Shown here: positions 8,163-16,583 of the stretch, one piece after another
Numbering within the stretch: position 1 is the first letter of the stretch
Layout: each line of letters starts with the position of its first letter
From: Polyangiaceae bacterium
GTDB lineage: Bacteria; Myxococcota_A; Polyangia; Polyangiales; Polyangiaceae
Assembly: GCA_025453595.1 (NCBI GenBank)
Contig: JALOQB010000023.1
Span: 1 to 39,440 of the forward strand
Direction: 5' to 3'
DNA length: 39,440 bases
Notes under the pieces: model-generated
Databases searched by the model: none
The model's input: only the letters and a program-made list of their open reading frames with translations
Told to the model about the DNA's origin: nothing
Translations under genes and position numbers: made by a program

Positions 8163-9551
8163 ATGTTTCGAGGACGCGTCAGGCACATTCACTTTGTCGG
8201 CATCGGTGGCATCGGCATGAGCGGTCTTGCCGAGATCCTGCGATCGATGGAGTTCGAGGTCTCGGGCTCCGATCTCAAGGAGAACAGCACCACCAAGCGC
8301 CTCGCGTCCCTGGGGGTGCGGGTGTTCATGGGGCACCGGGTCGAGAACATCGAGGGGGCGGACGTGGTGGTGTACTCGAGCGCGGTGGCGCGCTCGAACC
8401 CGGAGGTGACCGAGGCCCGGAACCTGGGGGTCCCGGTCATCGCCCGGGCCGAGATGCTGGCCGAGCTGATGCGCGTGAAGTACGGGGTCGCCATCGCCGG
8501 GAGCCACGGCAAGACCACCACGACCTCCCTGGTGGCCACCGTGCTGCGGGCCGCGGGGCTTGATCCGACGGTGGTGGTGGGGGGCAAGATGGCGGCGCTC
8601 GGGTCCAACGCCAGCCTGGGGGCCGGGGATCTGCTGGTGGCCGAGGCGGACGAGAGCGACGGGTCGTTTCTTCGCCTGTCGCCCACCATCGCGGTGGTGA
8701 CCAACATCGACCCCGAGCACCTGGATCACCACAAGACCCACGACGCGCTCAAGGATGCGTTTGTCGAGTTCGCGTCGCGGGTGCCGTTCTACGGGCTCGC
8801 GGTGCTCTGCCTGGATCACCCGCATGTCCAGTCGATCCTGCCCCGGATCCACCGGCGGTACGTGACCTACGGGCTCTCTTCCCAGGCGGATTACCACGCC
8901 AAGTCGGTGCGCCATGACGGGCTCTCGATGCATTTTCAGGCGTACCGGCGGGGCGATGTGCTCGGGGAGTTTTCGCTCCGGATGCCCGGGTTGCACAACG
9001 TCCAGAACGCGCTCGCGGTGATCGCCATCGCGGACGAGCTCGGGGTGCCCCTGGGCACGACCCAGGAGGCCCTCGCGACCTTCAGCGGGGTGGCCCGCCG
9101 GTTCACGATCGTGGGCGAGGTCAACGGCATCACGCTGGTCGATGATTACGGCCACCACCCGGCGGAGATCGAGGCCACCCTGGCCGCGGCCCAGTCGGCC
9201 TACAACCGCCGCGTCATCGTGGCCTTTCAGCCGCATCGTTACACCCGTACCCGCGACCTTTTTCACGAGTTTACCCGTGCCTTCAACCAGGCTGACGTGC
9301 TCCTGATCACCGACGTTTATGCCGCCGGCGAGGCTCCGATCGAAGGGGCCACCTCGGACGCGCTGGCCCGGGCGATCCGGCACCATGGCCACCACGCCGT
9401 GCGCCATATCCCGGACAAGAACGCCGTCGCGGACGCGCTGGCCGAGCTGGTCCAGCCCGGTGATATCGTGATCGCGCTGGGGGCAGGGGATATCAACCAG
9501 TCCGTCCGGGAGCTGCACCAGCGGCTCCAGGGAGCCAGCCCGACGCCATGA
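8163..9551 (+). CDS. murC: UDP-N-acetylmuramate--L-alanine ligase
   Basis: The first Mur ligase of the cytoplasmic pathway, adding L-alanine to UDP-MurNAc. It is 462 residues. The N-terminal dinucleotide-like loop is [17 protein letters not shown] (10-26). The ATP P-loop is [10 protein letters not shown] (113-122), followed by [20 protein letters not shown], and [10 protein letters not shown], which marks the MurC C-terminal domain. AAAGAAGG precedes the ATG at ribosome-binding distance. The stop overlaps ftsQ by 4 bp. In many proteobacteria murB and ddl sit between murC and ftsQ; both are missing here. Confidence 0.96.
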   Translation: MFRGRVRHIHFVGIGGIGMSGLAEILRSMEFEVSGSDLKENSTTKRLASLGVRVFMGHRVENIEGADVVVYSSAVARSNPEVTEARNLGVPVIARAEMLAELMRVKYGVAIAGSHGKTTTTSLVATVLRAAGLDPTVVVGGKMAALGSNASLGAGDLLVAEADESDGSFLRLSPTIAVVTNIDPEHLDHHKTHDALKDAFVEFASRVPFYGLAVLCLDHPHVQSILPRIHRRYVTYGLSSQADYHAKSVRHDGLSMHFQAYRRGDVLGEFSLRMPGLHNVQNALAVIAIADELGVPLGTTQEALATFSGVARRFTIVGEVNGITLVDDYGHHPAEIEATLAAAQSAYNRRVIVAFQPHRYTRTRDLFHEFTRAFNQADVLLITDVYAAGEAPIEGATSDALARAIRHHGHHAVRHIPDKNAVADALAELVQPGDIVIALGAGDINQSVRELHQRLQGASPTP

Positions 9552-10546
9552 GCGAGGAGCGCCCGCTACCCTCCAACCGCCGCGTGCGGCCGCGCGGCGT
9601 GCCCCTGTTGCCGCCGGACATCGCGGAGCAGGCCCTCGCTCCGTCGCGTCCGGCGCGTGGTCGGTCTCGAACCAAGGAGACGAAGGCGAAGAGCGAGGCT
9701 CCCGAGGTTGCCCCGCAGGAGGGCGCTGCCCGGAAGCCCGCTGGCCCCCGGTTCAAGCTGCCGACGCTCCGGAACCCGCTGCGAGGGAAGGGCGCGGTGC
9801 TGGCGGCGGCGGGGCGTATCCTGGCCGGGGCGCTGCTGTTCCTGGCGATCGCTGGCTCCTCGTCCCTGGGACTGTACCGCTACGTGAGCACCTCGCCCCG
9901 GTTCGCGGTGAAGACGATCCTGATCGAGGGCTCGGCGCACCGTTCCCAGGCGTACGTCGCCGAGAAGGCCGGGGTGACGCTGGGGAAGAACGTGTTCACC
10001 ATCGACCTCGAAGCGGCCCGCCGGAAGCTGATCGCAGACCCCTGGATCGACCGGGCCGTCGTCGATCGCAAGCTGCCGGGGACGCTGATGATCCAGGTGA
10101 CGGAGCGCGAGCCCCTGGCCCTGGTCGCGCTCAGCGGTGAAATTTACCTCTCGGGCCGCGGAGGCGAGGTCTTCAAGCGCTTCGAGGAGGGGGATCCGAT
10201 CGATCTCCCCCTCATCACGGGCCTCGGTGGTACCGGGGAGCTCATGCGTGATCGGGAAGGGCTCATGGCCTCGGTCCGCAGGGCCCAGGAGCTCGCCGCG
10301 GACTACCAGCGTCTTGGCCCGCGTTCGCTCGGTCTCCAGGAGGTTCACGCCACGACCGAGGGCACCTTCGAGCTGCTCGTCGGTCGCGAGGGCATCCGGC
10401 TCGTGATGGGCAAGCCGCCTTACCGACCCAAGATCGAGCGGGCCGCCCGCGTGCTGGCCGAGACCAGCCGCCGCAAGGGGCAGCCCCTCGTCATCTTCCT
10501 CGACAACGAAGCTCACCCGGAGCGGGTCGTGGCCCGGCTACGGTGA
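9548..10546 (+). CDS. ftsQ: Cell division protein FtsQ (POTRA domain)
   Basis: A 332-residue bitopic inner-membrane protein of the divisome. It has a basic, Pro/Arg-rich cytoplasmic tail (1-80), one transmembrane helix at about 85-110, and then the POTRA domain (about 118-190: [16 protein letters not shown] through [20 protein letters not shown]). The beta domain that binds FtsB/FtsL follows. The N-terminal tail is longer than in E. coli. The ATG overlaps the murC stop by 4 bp. It is the last gene of this run; ftsA and ftsZ do not follow, a tRNA gene does. Confidence 0.9.
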   Translation: MSEERPLPSNRRVRPRGVPLLPPDIAEQALAPSRPARGRSRTKETKAKSEAPEVAPQEGAARKPAGPRFKLPTLRNPLRGKGAVLAAAGRILAGALLFLAIAGSSSLGLYRYVSTSPRFAVKTILIEGSAHRSQAYVAEKAGVTLGKNVFTIDLEAARRKLIADPWIDRAVVDRKLPGTLMIQVTEREPLALVALSGEIYLSGRGGEVFKRFEEGDPIDLPLITGLGGTGELMRDREGLMASVRRAQELAADYQRLGPRSLGLQEVHATTEGTFELLVGREGIRLVMGKPPYRPKIERAARVLAETSRRKGQPLVIFLDNEAHPERVVARLR

Positions 10547-10582
10547 ACCCAACCAAAGTGTCGATGGCCTGAAAAAAGATCG

Positions 10583-10610
10583 TTGACAGAGCAAACGCTG
10601 GTGGTAGGGT
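10583..10610 (+). promoter_or_regulatory. Promoter of tRNA-Gly
   Basis: A consensus -35 TTGACA (10583-10588) and a -10 TAGGGT (10605-10610) are separated by 16 bp, 17 bp before the mature tRNA 5' end. This is the strongest housekeeping-type promoter seen in the window. Confidence 0.75.
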
Positions 10611-10627
10611 ACGTCTCACCAAACGCC

Positions 10628-10702
10628 GCGGGAGTAACTCAGTGGTAGAGTGCCACCTTGCCAAGGTGGACGTCGAGGGTTCGAATCCCTTCTCCCGCTC
10701 CA
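10628..10702 (+). tRNA. tRNA-Gly (anticodon GCC), CCA encoded
   Basis: The full cloverleaf folds by eye. The acceptor arm GCGGGAG pairs with CTCCCGC (10692-10698). The anticodon stem CCACC/GGTGG encloses loop TTGCCAA with anticodon GCC at 10660-10662. The T arm contains GGTTCGAATCC. The discriminator is U (10699), as expected for glycine, followed by genome-encoded CCA (10700-10702). Confidence 0.97.
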
Positions 10703-10705
10703 ATC

Positions 10706-10738
10706 ACCCACCCAATCCAACGATTCGGTGGGTTTTGA
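10706..10738 (+). terminator. Intrinsic terminator after tRNA-Gly
   Basis: ACCCACC (10706-10712) pairs with GGTGGGT (10727-10733). Inside it AATC/GATT stack around a CAAC loop, with a C-C mismatch between the two stems, and a T-rich tail (TTTGATATTT) follows. It begins 3 bp after the CCA end. Confidence 0.8.
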
Positions 10739-10775
10739 TATTTCTGGCCCACCTGCAGCCACGAGGGCTGGCTGT

Positions 10776-11189
10776 TCAGATGGACTCGACCAGCGGCAGG
10801 GTGAGCTTGTCGAGAGGGTAGGCTTGCTGGGCCCGGTGTTCGGTGCGGAATTTGGGCTCCAGCTCGGGTTCGACGGGCACAAGATCGGCCCCCATGGGCC
10901 CCAGCACATCGCTCCCGGTCAGGAAGAGCACCGCGGTCGCGGGGACGCGCTGTTGCTTGTAGTAACTTCGCACCCAGACCTGACCCTGGGGGGCCTTGCT
11001 CAACCGGTACCGAAGGGCGCACTTGGGGGTATCAAACCCCTGGATTTTGCCCTGAACTTCGATCTCTGCGAACCACCGGGAGGTCGGATCCACGACCATC
11101 CCGCAGGAGGCACAGCGAGGGGGGCTCTTGCAGGCCGCCGGGAAGAACAGCACCGGGAGGCCAAGGACGACGCGGCGTGGCAACGTCAT
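10776..11189 (-). CDS. NosL-like lipoprotein (copper-site family)
   Basis: 137 residues from ATG 11189. A basic hydrophobic leader ends at Cys20 (FFPAAC), a somewhat atypical lipobox. CASCGM (26-31) follows; NosL proteins use Cys and Met in this position to bind Cu(I) for delivery to periplasmic copper enzymes. The rest fits NosL: FDTPKCALRY, then ATAVLFLTGSDVLGPMGADLVP and a terminal helix. The frame is open to 11267, but the lipoprotein leader and a GGAGG before 11189 fix the start. No nitrous oxide reductase gene is in the window, so the copper client is unknown. It is transcribed divergently from the acyl-CoA synthetase. Confidence 0.75.
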   Translation of the reverse strand: MTLPRRVVLGLPVLFFPAACKSPPRCASCGMVVDPTSRWFAEIEVQGKIQGFDTPKCALRYRLSKAPQGQVWVRSYYKQQRVPATAVLFLTGSDVLGPMGADLVPVEPELEPKFRTEHRAQQAYPLDKLTLPLVESI

Positions 11190-11251
11190 GACGCCTCCAG
11201 GGTAGCACGGGGGAGCATCGAATCCGGGTGAGGGGAGGGGGAGCGAGGGCG

Positions 11252-11257
11252 TAGCAT
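11252..11257 (+). promoter_or_regulatory. Candidate -10 box of a short-leader/leaderless transcript
   Basis: TAGCAT lies 8 bp before the ATG of the acyl-CoA synthetase at 11266. With a normal -10 to +1 distance, transcription would start at or next to the start codon. A purine-rich stretch further upstream is too far away to be the Shine-Dalgarno. Confidence 0.45.
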
Positions 11258-11265
11258 GGGCGGCC

Positions 11266-12795
11266 ATGAGCCTGAACCTCGCGACATTGCTGCGCCAGAG
11301 CGCCCGTCGGTACCCGGAAAAGACCGCGCTGGTGCTGGGAGAGACCTCGATCAGCTACGCCATGCTGCACGGGATGGCGTGCCGTTTTGCAGGGGCGCTT
11401 CGTGGCCTGGGGGTGCACCCAGGGCAGCACGTGGCGCTGCTGTTGCCGAACGTGCCGCACTTCACGGTGGCCTATTTCGGCGCGCTGTACGCGGGGGCCG
11501 CGGTGGTGCCGCTGAACGTGCTGCTGACGGCGGAGGAGATCGCCTACCACCTGTCGGACTCGGACGCGGTGGCGCTGGTGGCGTGGGAAGGGTTTGCGGA
11601 GCAGGCGCTCGCCGGGGTCCGGCGCGCCGAGAGCTGCAAGCATGCGATCCTGGCGAAGGCGAACCCGGCGGATACGACGGCGCCGGAGGGGGCGTTGAAC
11701 ATGATGGCGCTGCTGGGGTCGAGCGCCCCGGTGGTTGATCTGCCGGCGACCAGCCCGGACGACACGGCGGTGATTCTTTACACGTCGGGCACCACCGGGA
11801 AGCCGAAGGGCGCGGAGCTGTCGCACTTCAACCTCTTCCATAACGCGGAGTACGTTGCGAACAAGCTGTTGCCCGGGGACAGCTCGCGGGTCGCGCTGGC
11901 GGTGCTTCCGCTGTTTCATAGCTTCGGACAGACCTGCATCCAGAACGCGACGCTCTCGCTCGGGGGGTCGCTGGTGCTGATGCCTCGTTTCGACGCGAAG
12001 GGGGCGTTCGAGCTGATGAGCAAGCACCGGGTCAACCTGTTCGCCGGGGTCCCCACGATGTACTTCGGGCTGCTGAATTACCCGGAATCGTCCCAGTTCG
12101 ATCTGAGCGCCCTCAAGCTCTGTGTGTCCGGCGGGGCGGCGATGCCGGTCGAGGTGATGCGGGCGTTCGATCAGAAGTACGGTGTGAATATCCTGGAAGG
12201 TTACGGGCTCTCGGAGACCTCACCGGTGGCGAGCTTCAACGTCCTCGACCAGCCCAAGAAGGCGGGGAGCATCGGGCTCCCGATCGTGGGCGTCGAGTTC
12301 CGGCTGCTGGACACCGAGAACAAGGTGATCGAGCAGAGCGGCGTGCCCGGAGAGATCTGCATCAAGGGGCCCAACGTGATGAAGGGGTACTACAAGCGCC
12401 CCGAGGCGACCGCGGAGGCGATCCAGGAGGGGTGGTTCCGTTCGGGGGACGTGGCCCAGCGCGATGACGATGGGTACTACTTCATCGTCGATCGCAAGAA
12501 GGACATGCTGATCCGCGGCGGTTTCAACGTGTACCCGCGGGAGATCGAGGAGATCCTGTACCAGCACCCGGCGATCCTGGAGGCCGCGGTCCTCGGTGTG
12601 CCTCACGAGAGCCATGGCGAGGAGGTGAAGGCGGTGGTGGCCCTCAAGCCCGGCCACCAGGCCACCGCAGAGGAGCTGATCGACTACTGCAAGCAGCGCC
12701 TCGCCGCCTACAAGTACCCGCGCATCATCGAATTCCGTGAGTCTCTGCCGAAGGGCCCCACGGGCAAGATTCTCAAGCGCGAGATGCGGGGCTGA
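11266..12795 (+). CDS. Long-chain acyl-CoA synthetase (AMP-binding, FadD-like)
   Basis: A 509-residue ANL-superfamily enzyme that activates a carboxylic acid to acyl-AMP and then acyl-CoA. All core motifs are present: P-loop ILYTSGTTGKPKGAELSH, adenine-site GYGLSETSP, GWFRSGDVAQRDDDGYYF containing the ribose-binding Asp, hinge-region DRKKDMLIRGGFNVYPREIE, and the catalytic lysine in GPTGKILKREM at the C-terminus. Sequence and length fit medium/long-chain fatty acyl-CoA ligases of the LcfB/FadD type; the exact substrate cannot be read from sequence. The ATG at 11266 matches the family N-terminus. It is a single gene, convergent with the stalked lipoprotein. Confidence 0.92.
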   Translation: MSLNLATLLRQSARRYPEKTALVLGETSISYAMLHGMACRFAGALRGLGVHPGQHVALLLPNVPHFTVAYFGALYAGAAVVPLNVLLTAEEIAYHLSDSDAVALVAWEGFAEQALAGVRRAESCKHAILAKANPADTTAPEGALNMMALLGSSAPVVDLPATSPDDTAVILYTSGTTGKPKGAELSHFNLFHNAEYVANKLLPGDSSRVALAVLPLFHSFGQTCIQNATLSLGGSLVLMPRFDAKGAFELMSKHRVNLFAGVPTMYFGLLNYPESSQFDLSALKLCVSGGAAMPVEVMRAFDQKYGVNILEGYGLSETSPVASFNVLDQPKKAGSIGLPIVGVEFRLLDTENKVIEQSGVPGEICIKGPNVMKGYYKRPEATAEAIQEGWFRSGDVAQRDDDGYYFIVDRKKDMLIRGGFNVYPREIEEILYQHPAILEAAVLGVPHESHGEEVKAVVALKPGHQATAEELIDYCKQRLAAYKYPRIIEFRESLPKGPTGKILKREMRG

Positions 12796-12819
12796 AGGGC
12801 GCCGCTCGGTACCGCCTCC

Positions 12820-14580
12820 TCATGGCAAGCGAGCTGCGCTCACCGTGAGGGCGTTGCTGGTCGCGGCCACGTCGTTCACCTGGAAGGTGGTGCCGTCGTA
12901 GCGCGCGTGGCGAAGGGCTCCGCCGCGGGTGAAGAGCACCTCCGCGATCGAGCCTCCGACCCCGGCGAGCACCACCGGATCGCTGGTCACCGGGCCCCCT
13001 CCCACGATGGTTGCAGGCTTGGACCAGACGCCCTTGCCCCCCCGGCTGAAGTAGATGCCCTCGTTGTCGAGGCCGTGCCAGACGACCAGGTGATCATCGG
13101 CCCCGAGGCGGAGGAAATCGGGGGTCCTGCCGGTGATGGCGTCCGCCCCCACGGTCTGCTCCCCTGCCCAGGTGTTCTGCGGCGTCTGCAGCGTGTTCAC
13201 GGCGATCCGCTTGTTCTCCTCCAGCACGTACACCAGCGTCACGCCGTTCTCGTGGGCCTGCACCGCCGGCATGATCGTGTTCACGACCGGTGAGGTCGGG
13301 GCGGCCGAGGAGAAGCTCCAGGTGGAACCAGGGCCCGCCTTCGAGCTCACGAAGAGCGCCTTGTTGTCCCCGGCGTAGGCGCCCCAGAGCTCGACCCCGC
13401 TGCTCGACAGCTTGATGCCGCTCGGGCCGAAGGCTTGATCCCCCGGTTTGCCCCCGGGGAACGAGGCGAAGGGGCTCCAGATGCCGAGCTCTCCGTACTG
13501 GACCCCGTAATGCTTGAAGTCCTGGCCCAGAAAGACCGCTTCCAGCGCCACGCCGCTGCTGGCGATGGAGGGCCCACCGACCGCGAAGCCTCCCTGACCG
13601 ATCTTCGCGAAGGCGCCGAACCCTGTCCCTGCCTTCCAGGTCGCCCAGAAGAGCTCGTCCTGCTCGGCGGCGATCTTGCTCGCGCGCCGTGCCACCGCCA
13701 TCACCCCGCCCTGGTGTGCCGCGAGCGAGGCGCGCTCCACGAACAGGTTCAACCCCTGCGGTGCGGTCCAGCCATCCTGGGGCGAGAACGAGATCGCCTC
13801 GGCCTGTGCTGGTCCCTTGCCGAGCAGCGCCACCAGCACGCCAGGAGAGCCTCCCTGACCGCCCGCTCCGGCAGCGCCGGCCTCCCCTCCCGCTCCACCC
13901 GCAGCGCCGCCCCCACCCGCAGCGCCGCCTTGTCCTGCTTCCCCCGATTGTCCGGAACCTCCGGATCCGCTCTGTCCGGAACCTCCGGATCCTGCATCGC
14001 CGGCTTGCCCGGCATTCCCGCCGGACCCAGCCTCGCCCCCCGCCTCACCGCCAGCGCCGCTCTGACCCGCGCCCCCGCCCCCGGCCTCCCCCGCGCTGCC
14101 GGCGTCTCCACCGCCACCAGCGTCCCCGCCGCCGCCAGCATCTCCGCCGCTGCCGCTGTCTCCACCGCTGCCAGCGTCGCCCGCGGCCCCTGCCTCGCCG
14201 GCGTTCCCGGCCTGGCCGCCCTCACCCGCCCCGCTCTGTCCGGAACTTCCGGATGCTCCGCCCTCTCCGGCCACGCCGGCCTCGCCCCCGCTGCCCCCTG
14301 GGGTGGCGCCGGCCTGGCCTGACTGACCCGCGGCGCCAGCTTGCCCGGAGGCGCCAGCCACACCCCCTGCCCCCGGAGAGCCCCCCTGGCCCGAGGCCCC
14401 GCTCTGTCCGGAAGCTCCAGAACCGGCGGCCCCTCCGAGCCCGGTGCCGGCGGCGCCCCCCTGGGGGGTTCCGGAGGGTGGGTCCTGGAGGGGCGCATCC
14501 TCACCACAGGCGAGGAGGGCCAGGGAGGTCAGCAGGAGGGAGGAGGCAAGAACGCGGGAGGCAGGGGAAAGAGGGCGCAT
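12820..14580 (-). CDS. Stalked lipoprotein: Gly/Ala-rich linker plus predicted beta-propeller head
   Basis: 586 residues from ATG 14580. The signal peptide ends LALLACGED with lipobox Cys25, predicting a lipid-anchored envelope protein. About residues 30-250 are low-complexity Gly/Ala/Ser/Gln/Glu (units such as GEAG, SGQSG, GGDAG), probably an extended stalk. The C-terminal 330 residues contain repeated W/F-rich motifs (DGWTAPQGL, LGIWSPFASF, GPGSTWSFSS, NTWAGEQ, KGVWSKPATI) spaced like the blades of a sialidase-type beta-propeller. Catalytic sialidase residues are not evident. Role unknown; surface display or ligand binding is inferred. The frame also has an ATG at 14595, but 14580 fits the leader and lies 6 bp from a TATCCT box. 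Confidence 0.78.
   Translation of the reverse strand: MRPLSPASRVLASSLLLTSLALLACGEDAPLQDPPSGTPQGGAAGTGLGGAAGSGASGQSGASGQGGSPGAGGVAGASGQAGAAGQSGQAGATPGGSGGEAGVAGEGGASGSSGQSGAGEGGQAGNAGEAGAAGDAGSGGDSGSGGDAGGGGDAGGGGDAGSAGEAGGGGAGQSGAGGEAGGEAGSGGNAGQAGDAGSGGSGQSGSGGSGQSGEAGQGGAAGGGGAAGGAGGEAGAAGAGGQGGSPGVLVALLGKGPAQAEAISFSPQDGWTAPQGLNLFVERASLAAHQGGVMAVARRASKIAAEQDELFWATWKAGTGFGAFAKIGQGGFAVGGPSIASSGVALEAVFLGQDFKHYGVQYGELGIWSPFASFPGGKPGDQAFGPSGIKLSSSGVELWGAYAGDNKALFVSSKAGPGSTWSFSSAAPTSPVVNTIMPAVQAHENGVTLVYVLEENKRIAVNTLQTPQNTWAGEQTVGADAITGRTPDFLRLGADDHLVVWHGLDNEGIYFSRGGKGVWSKPATIVGGGPVTSDPVVLAGVGGSIAEVLFTRGGALRHARYDGTTFQVNDVAATSNALTVSAARLP
13840..14490. repeat. Low-complexity DNA encoding the Gly/Ala-rich stalk
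   Basis: Degenerate tandem repeats of 9-18 bp, built of GCC/GGC/TCC triplets on the given strand, encode the stalk of the minus-strand lipoprotein. The tract includes copies of a palindromic 15-mer at 13951-13965, 13975-13989 and 14239-14253. Such tracts expand and contract easily. Confidence 0.75.
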
Positions 14581-14586
14581 GGGCCG

Positions 14587-14592
14587 AGGATA
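14587..14592 (-). promoter_or_regulatory. Candidate -10 box of a leaderless transcript
   Basis: On the minus strand TATCCT is followed by six bases and the ATG at 14580. No Shine-Dalgarno fits between them, which suggests that transcription starts at the initiation codon. Confidence 0.5.
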
Positions 14593-14651
14593 CACAAAGC
14601 GAGGAGGGATCCGCGCCAGGGAGGGGTCATTTGTGCGAAGGTGGAGGGATC

Positions 14652-15815
14652 ATGAACGTGGTTTTTTTGTCGCCGCAGTATCCGCCGCAATACTGGCATT
14701 TCTGTCGAGCGCTCCGGGAGCGTGGGGTGACGGTGCTGGGGGTGGGCGACACCCCGCCCTGGGAGCTACGAGGAGAGCTGGCAGGGGCGCTTTCGGATTA
14801 CGTGCATGTACCGGACATGGAGCGCCACGACGCGCTGCTGAGGGCGCTGGGGTTGCTGGTCCACCGCCACGGTCGCATCGATCATATCGACTCGCTGAAC
14901 GAGCACTGGCTGGACGCGGAGGCGAGGCTCCGGGATGACTTCAACGTGCCGGGGATGCGTCCGCGAGAGACGCAGTGGTACCGGAGCAAATCGGGGATGG
15001 CGGAGGTGCTGGAGGCGGCGGGGCTGGCGGGGCCGCCGGGGGTGCTGGTGAGGTCGCGAGCCCAGGTGGAGGCCTTCGCGGAGGAGCACGGGTTTCCGCT
15101 GATCTTCAAGCCAGACATCGGCGTCGGGGCCGAGATGACCTACCGGGTGGATTCGCGGCAGGAGCTGGAGAGGGCCCTGGCGAGGCTGCCGGTGGGCTTC
15201 GTGGTGCAGCGTTTTATCCGGGGTCGAGTGACGACCTTTGACGGGCTGACGGACCGGGAAGGGAACGTGATCTTCGCGGTCTCGTTTGTCTACTGCGACG
15301 GGGTGATGGAGATCATCCGGGAGCAGCAGGATGTTTATTACTACACACGGCGCGAGATCCCGGCGGCCCTGCGGGAGCTAGGGACGAAGGTGGTGCAGGC
15401 GTTCCAGCTCCGGGCGAGGTTCTTTCATGCTGAATTTTTCGAGACGCCGGAGGGATCGTTCGTGCCGCTGGAGCTGAACCTGCGCCCGCCGGGAGGGTTC
15501 ACGACGGACCTGATGAATTTTGCGTGCGACGTGGACGTGTACCGGCTGTGGGCCCGGGTGGTTGCCTTCGACGATGTGAGCGACTTTTCGTACCGAACGC
15601 CGTACCACGCGGCGCACGTGGCGCGCCGGCCGGGGCGCTCTTACCAGCACGGGGCCGCGGAGGTCCCCGGGTTGCTCGGGCCTGCCTTGATGGCGACGCC
15701 GCCGGTGCCGCCGGGGATTGCCCAGGTGATGGGGGCGCCGGTGTTCCTGATCCGCCACGGTGACGAGGGGGAGTTGATGCGCCTGATCTCGCTGGTGCAG
15801 CGGCGGAGCGGTTAA
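14652..15815 (+). CDS. ATP-grasp domain protein (carboxylate ligase-like)
   Basis: 387 residues. An N-terminal preATP-grasp Rossmann part (MNVVFLSPQYPPQYWHFC) is followed by an ATP-grasp fold: FPLIFKPDIGVGAEMTYRV holds the nucleotide-binding lysine, VVQRFIRGRVTTFDG follows, and the metal-binding region is AEFFETPEGSFVPLELNLRPPGGFTTDLMNF (E and N ligands). Members ligate a carboxylate to an amine or thiol through an acyl-phosphate; substrates cannot be assigned. GGAGG sits 5 bp ahead of the ATG. The gene stops at TAA in the palindrome GGTTAACC, and the convergent esterase frame runs about 440 bp antisense into it. Confidence 0.82.
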   Translation: MNVVFLSPQYPPQYWHFCRALRERGVTVLGVGDTPPWELRGELAGALSDYVHVPDMERHDALLRALGLLVHRHGRIDHIDSLNEHWLDAEARLRDDFNVPGMRPRETQWYRSKSGMAEVLEAAGLAGPPGVLVRSRAQVEAFAEEHGFPLIFKPDIGVGAEMTYRVDSRQELERALARLPVGFVVQRFIRGRVTTFDGLTDREGNVIFAVSFVYCDGVMEIIREQQDVYYYTRREIPAALRELGTKVVQAFQLRARFFHAEFFETPEGSFVPLELNLRPPGGFTTDLMNFACDVDVYRLWARVVAFDDVSDFSYRTPYHAAHVARRPGRSYQHGAAEVPGLLGPALMATPPVPPGIAQVMGAPVFLIRHGDEGELMRLISLVQRRSG

Positions 15816-16583
15816 CCCCCGCGAGAGCCACCGGAGCGCGGCGGGGAAGCGTCGCCCCCAGTCCTGTTCGCTGTGGAGGCCGCGGGGGTCGAGGACAAGA
15901 CGGAGCTCGTTGGCGTCGTAGCCGACGGCCTGGAGGTGCGCGTGGAAGGCCGCGACGTCGAGGCCGTAGTCGAGGGTGATGCTCCCGTCCTCGAAGTGCT
16001 CGCGGGAGCCGGCGTCGAGGTAGACACGCTGGAAGCGCCCCGGGTGGCGAGACCAGTAGCGAAAGAGCTGGCGCGCCGACCACATCACGGTGGGGGAGAA
16101 GGCGGCGACGCGACCCACCACCTCGGGGTAACGCCAGGCCACGTAGAGGGCCAGGAGGCCGCCCAGGCTGGAGCCGGCGATGGCGGTGTGCTCGGGGCCG
16201 TCGAGCAGCGGCAGGGAGGCGCGCGCCCAGGGGATCAGGTGCTCGGCCACGAAGGCGCCGTAGCGCTGGCCGCGGGCCTCCATCGGGGCCCGCGGGTCAA
16301 CCCATGGCGAGTAATCGCTGATGCGATCGGGGCCCCGGTGATCCACCGCGACCAGCAGCCAGGGGGCGCCGCCCTGGAGGGTCGATGGGTTCATGCCCTC
16401 CTCGACGTTCCAGGGGGCGAGGGCCGGGTCGTGGTCAAAGCCCAGGAGGTTCTGGCCGTCCTGCATGATCAGCAGGCGAAAGGTTGTCCCCTGGGGGGCA
16501 GGGGGCTGATAGACCCGGACCACGCGCTCGACCCCTTCCGGGAGCGACAGGAAGGCCCGATGAACCTCGTAACGAGGCGGCAT
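15378..16583 (-). CDS. Alpha/beta-hydrolase esterase (Fes/esterase D-like)
   Basis: The core domain (about 16583 down to 15820, roughly 255 residues) is an esterase of the enterochelin-esterase/esterase D type. YQPPAPQGTTFRLLIMQDGQ leads in, the nucleophile elbow is AIAGSSLGGLLALY (Ser of GSSLG), the acid is in VYLDAGSREHFED, and the catalytic His is probably in RGLHSEQDWGRRFP. It ends naturally at PAALRWLSRG near 15816. There the frame misses a TAA in GGTTAACC by one base and continues to 15378 as a basic, low-complexity tail antisense to the ATP-grasp gene. ATG 16583 is preferred; a GTG lies at 16595. A 16-bp palindrome about 100 bp upstream may control it. Confidence 0.82.
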   Translation of the reverse strand: MPPRYEVHRAFLSLPEGVERVVRVYQPPAPQGTTFRLLIMQDGQNLLGFDHDPALAPWNVEEGMNPSTLQGGAPWLLVAVDHRGPDRISDYSPWVDPRAPMEARGQRYGAFVAEHLIPWARASLPLLDGPEHTAIAGSSLGGLLALYVAWRYPEVVGRVAAFSPTVMWSARQLFRYWSRHPGRFQRVYLDAGSREHFEDGSITLDYGLDVAAFHAHLQAVGYDANELRLVLDPRGLHSEQDWGRRFPAALRWLSRGLTAPPLHQRDQAHQLPLVTVADQEHRRPHHLGNPRRHRRRRHQGRPEQPGDLRGPVLVRAPRPARHVRRVVRRSVRKVAHIVEGNHPGPQPVHVHVARKIHQVRREPSRRAQVQLQRHERSLRRLEKFSMKEPRPELERLHHLRP

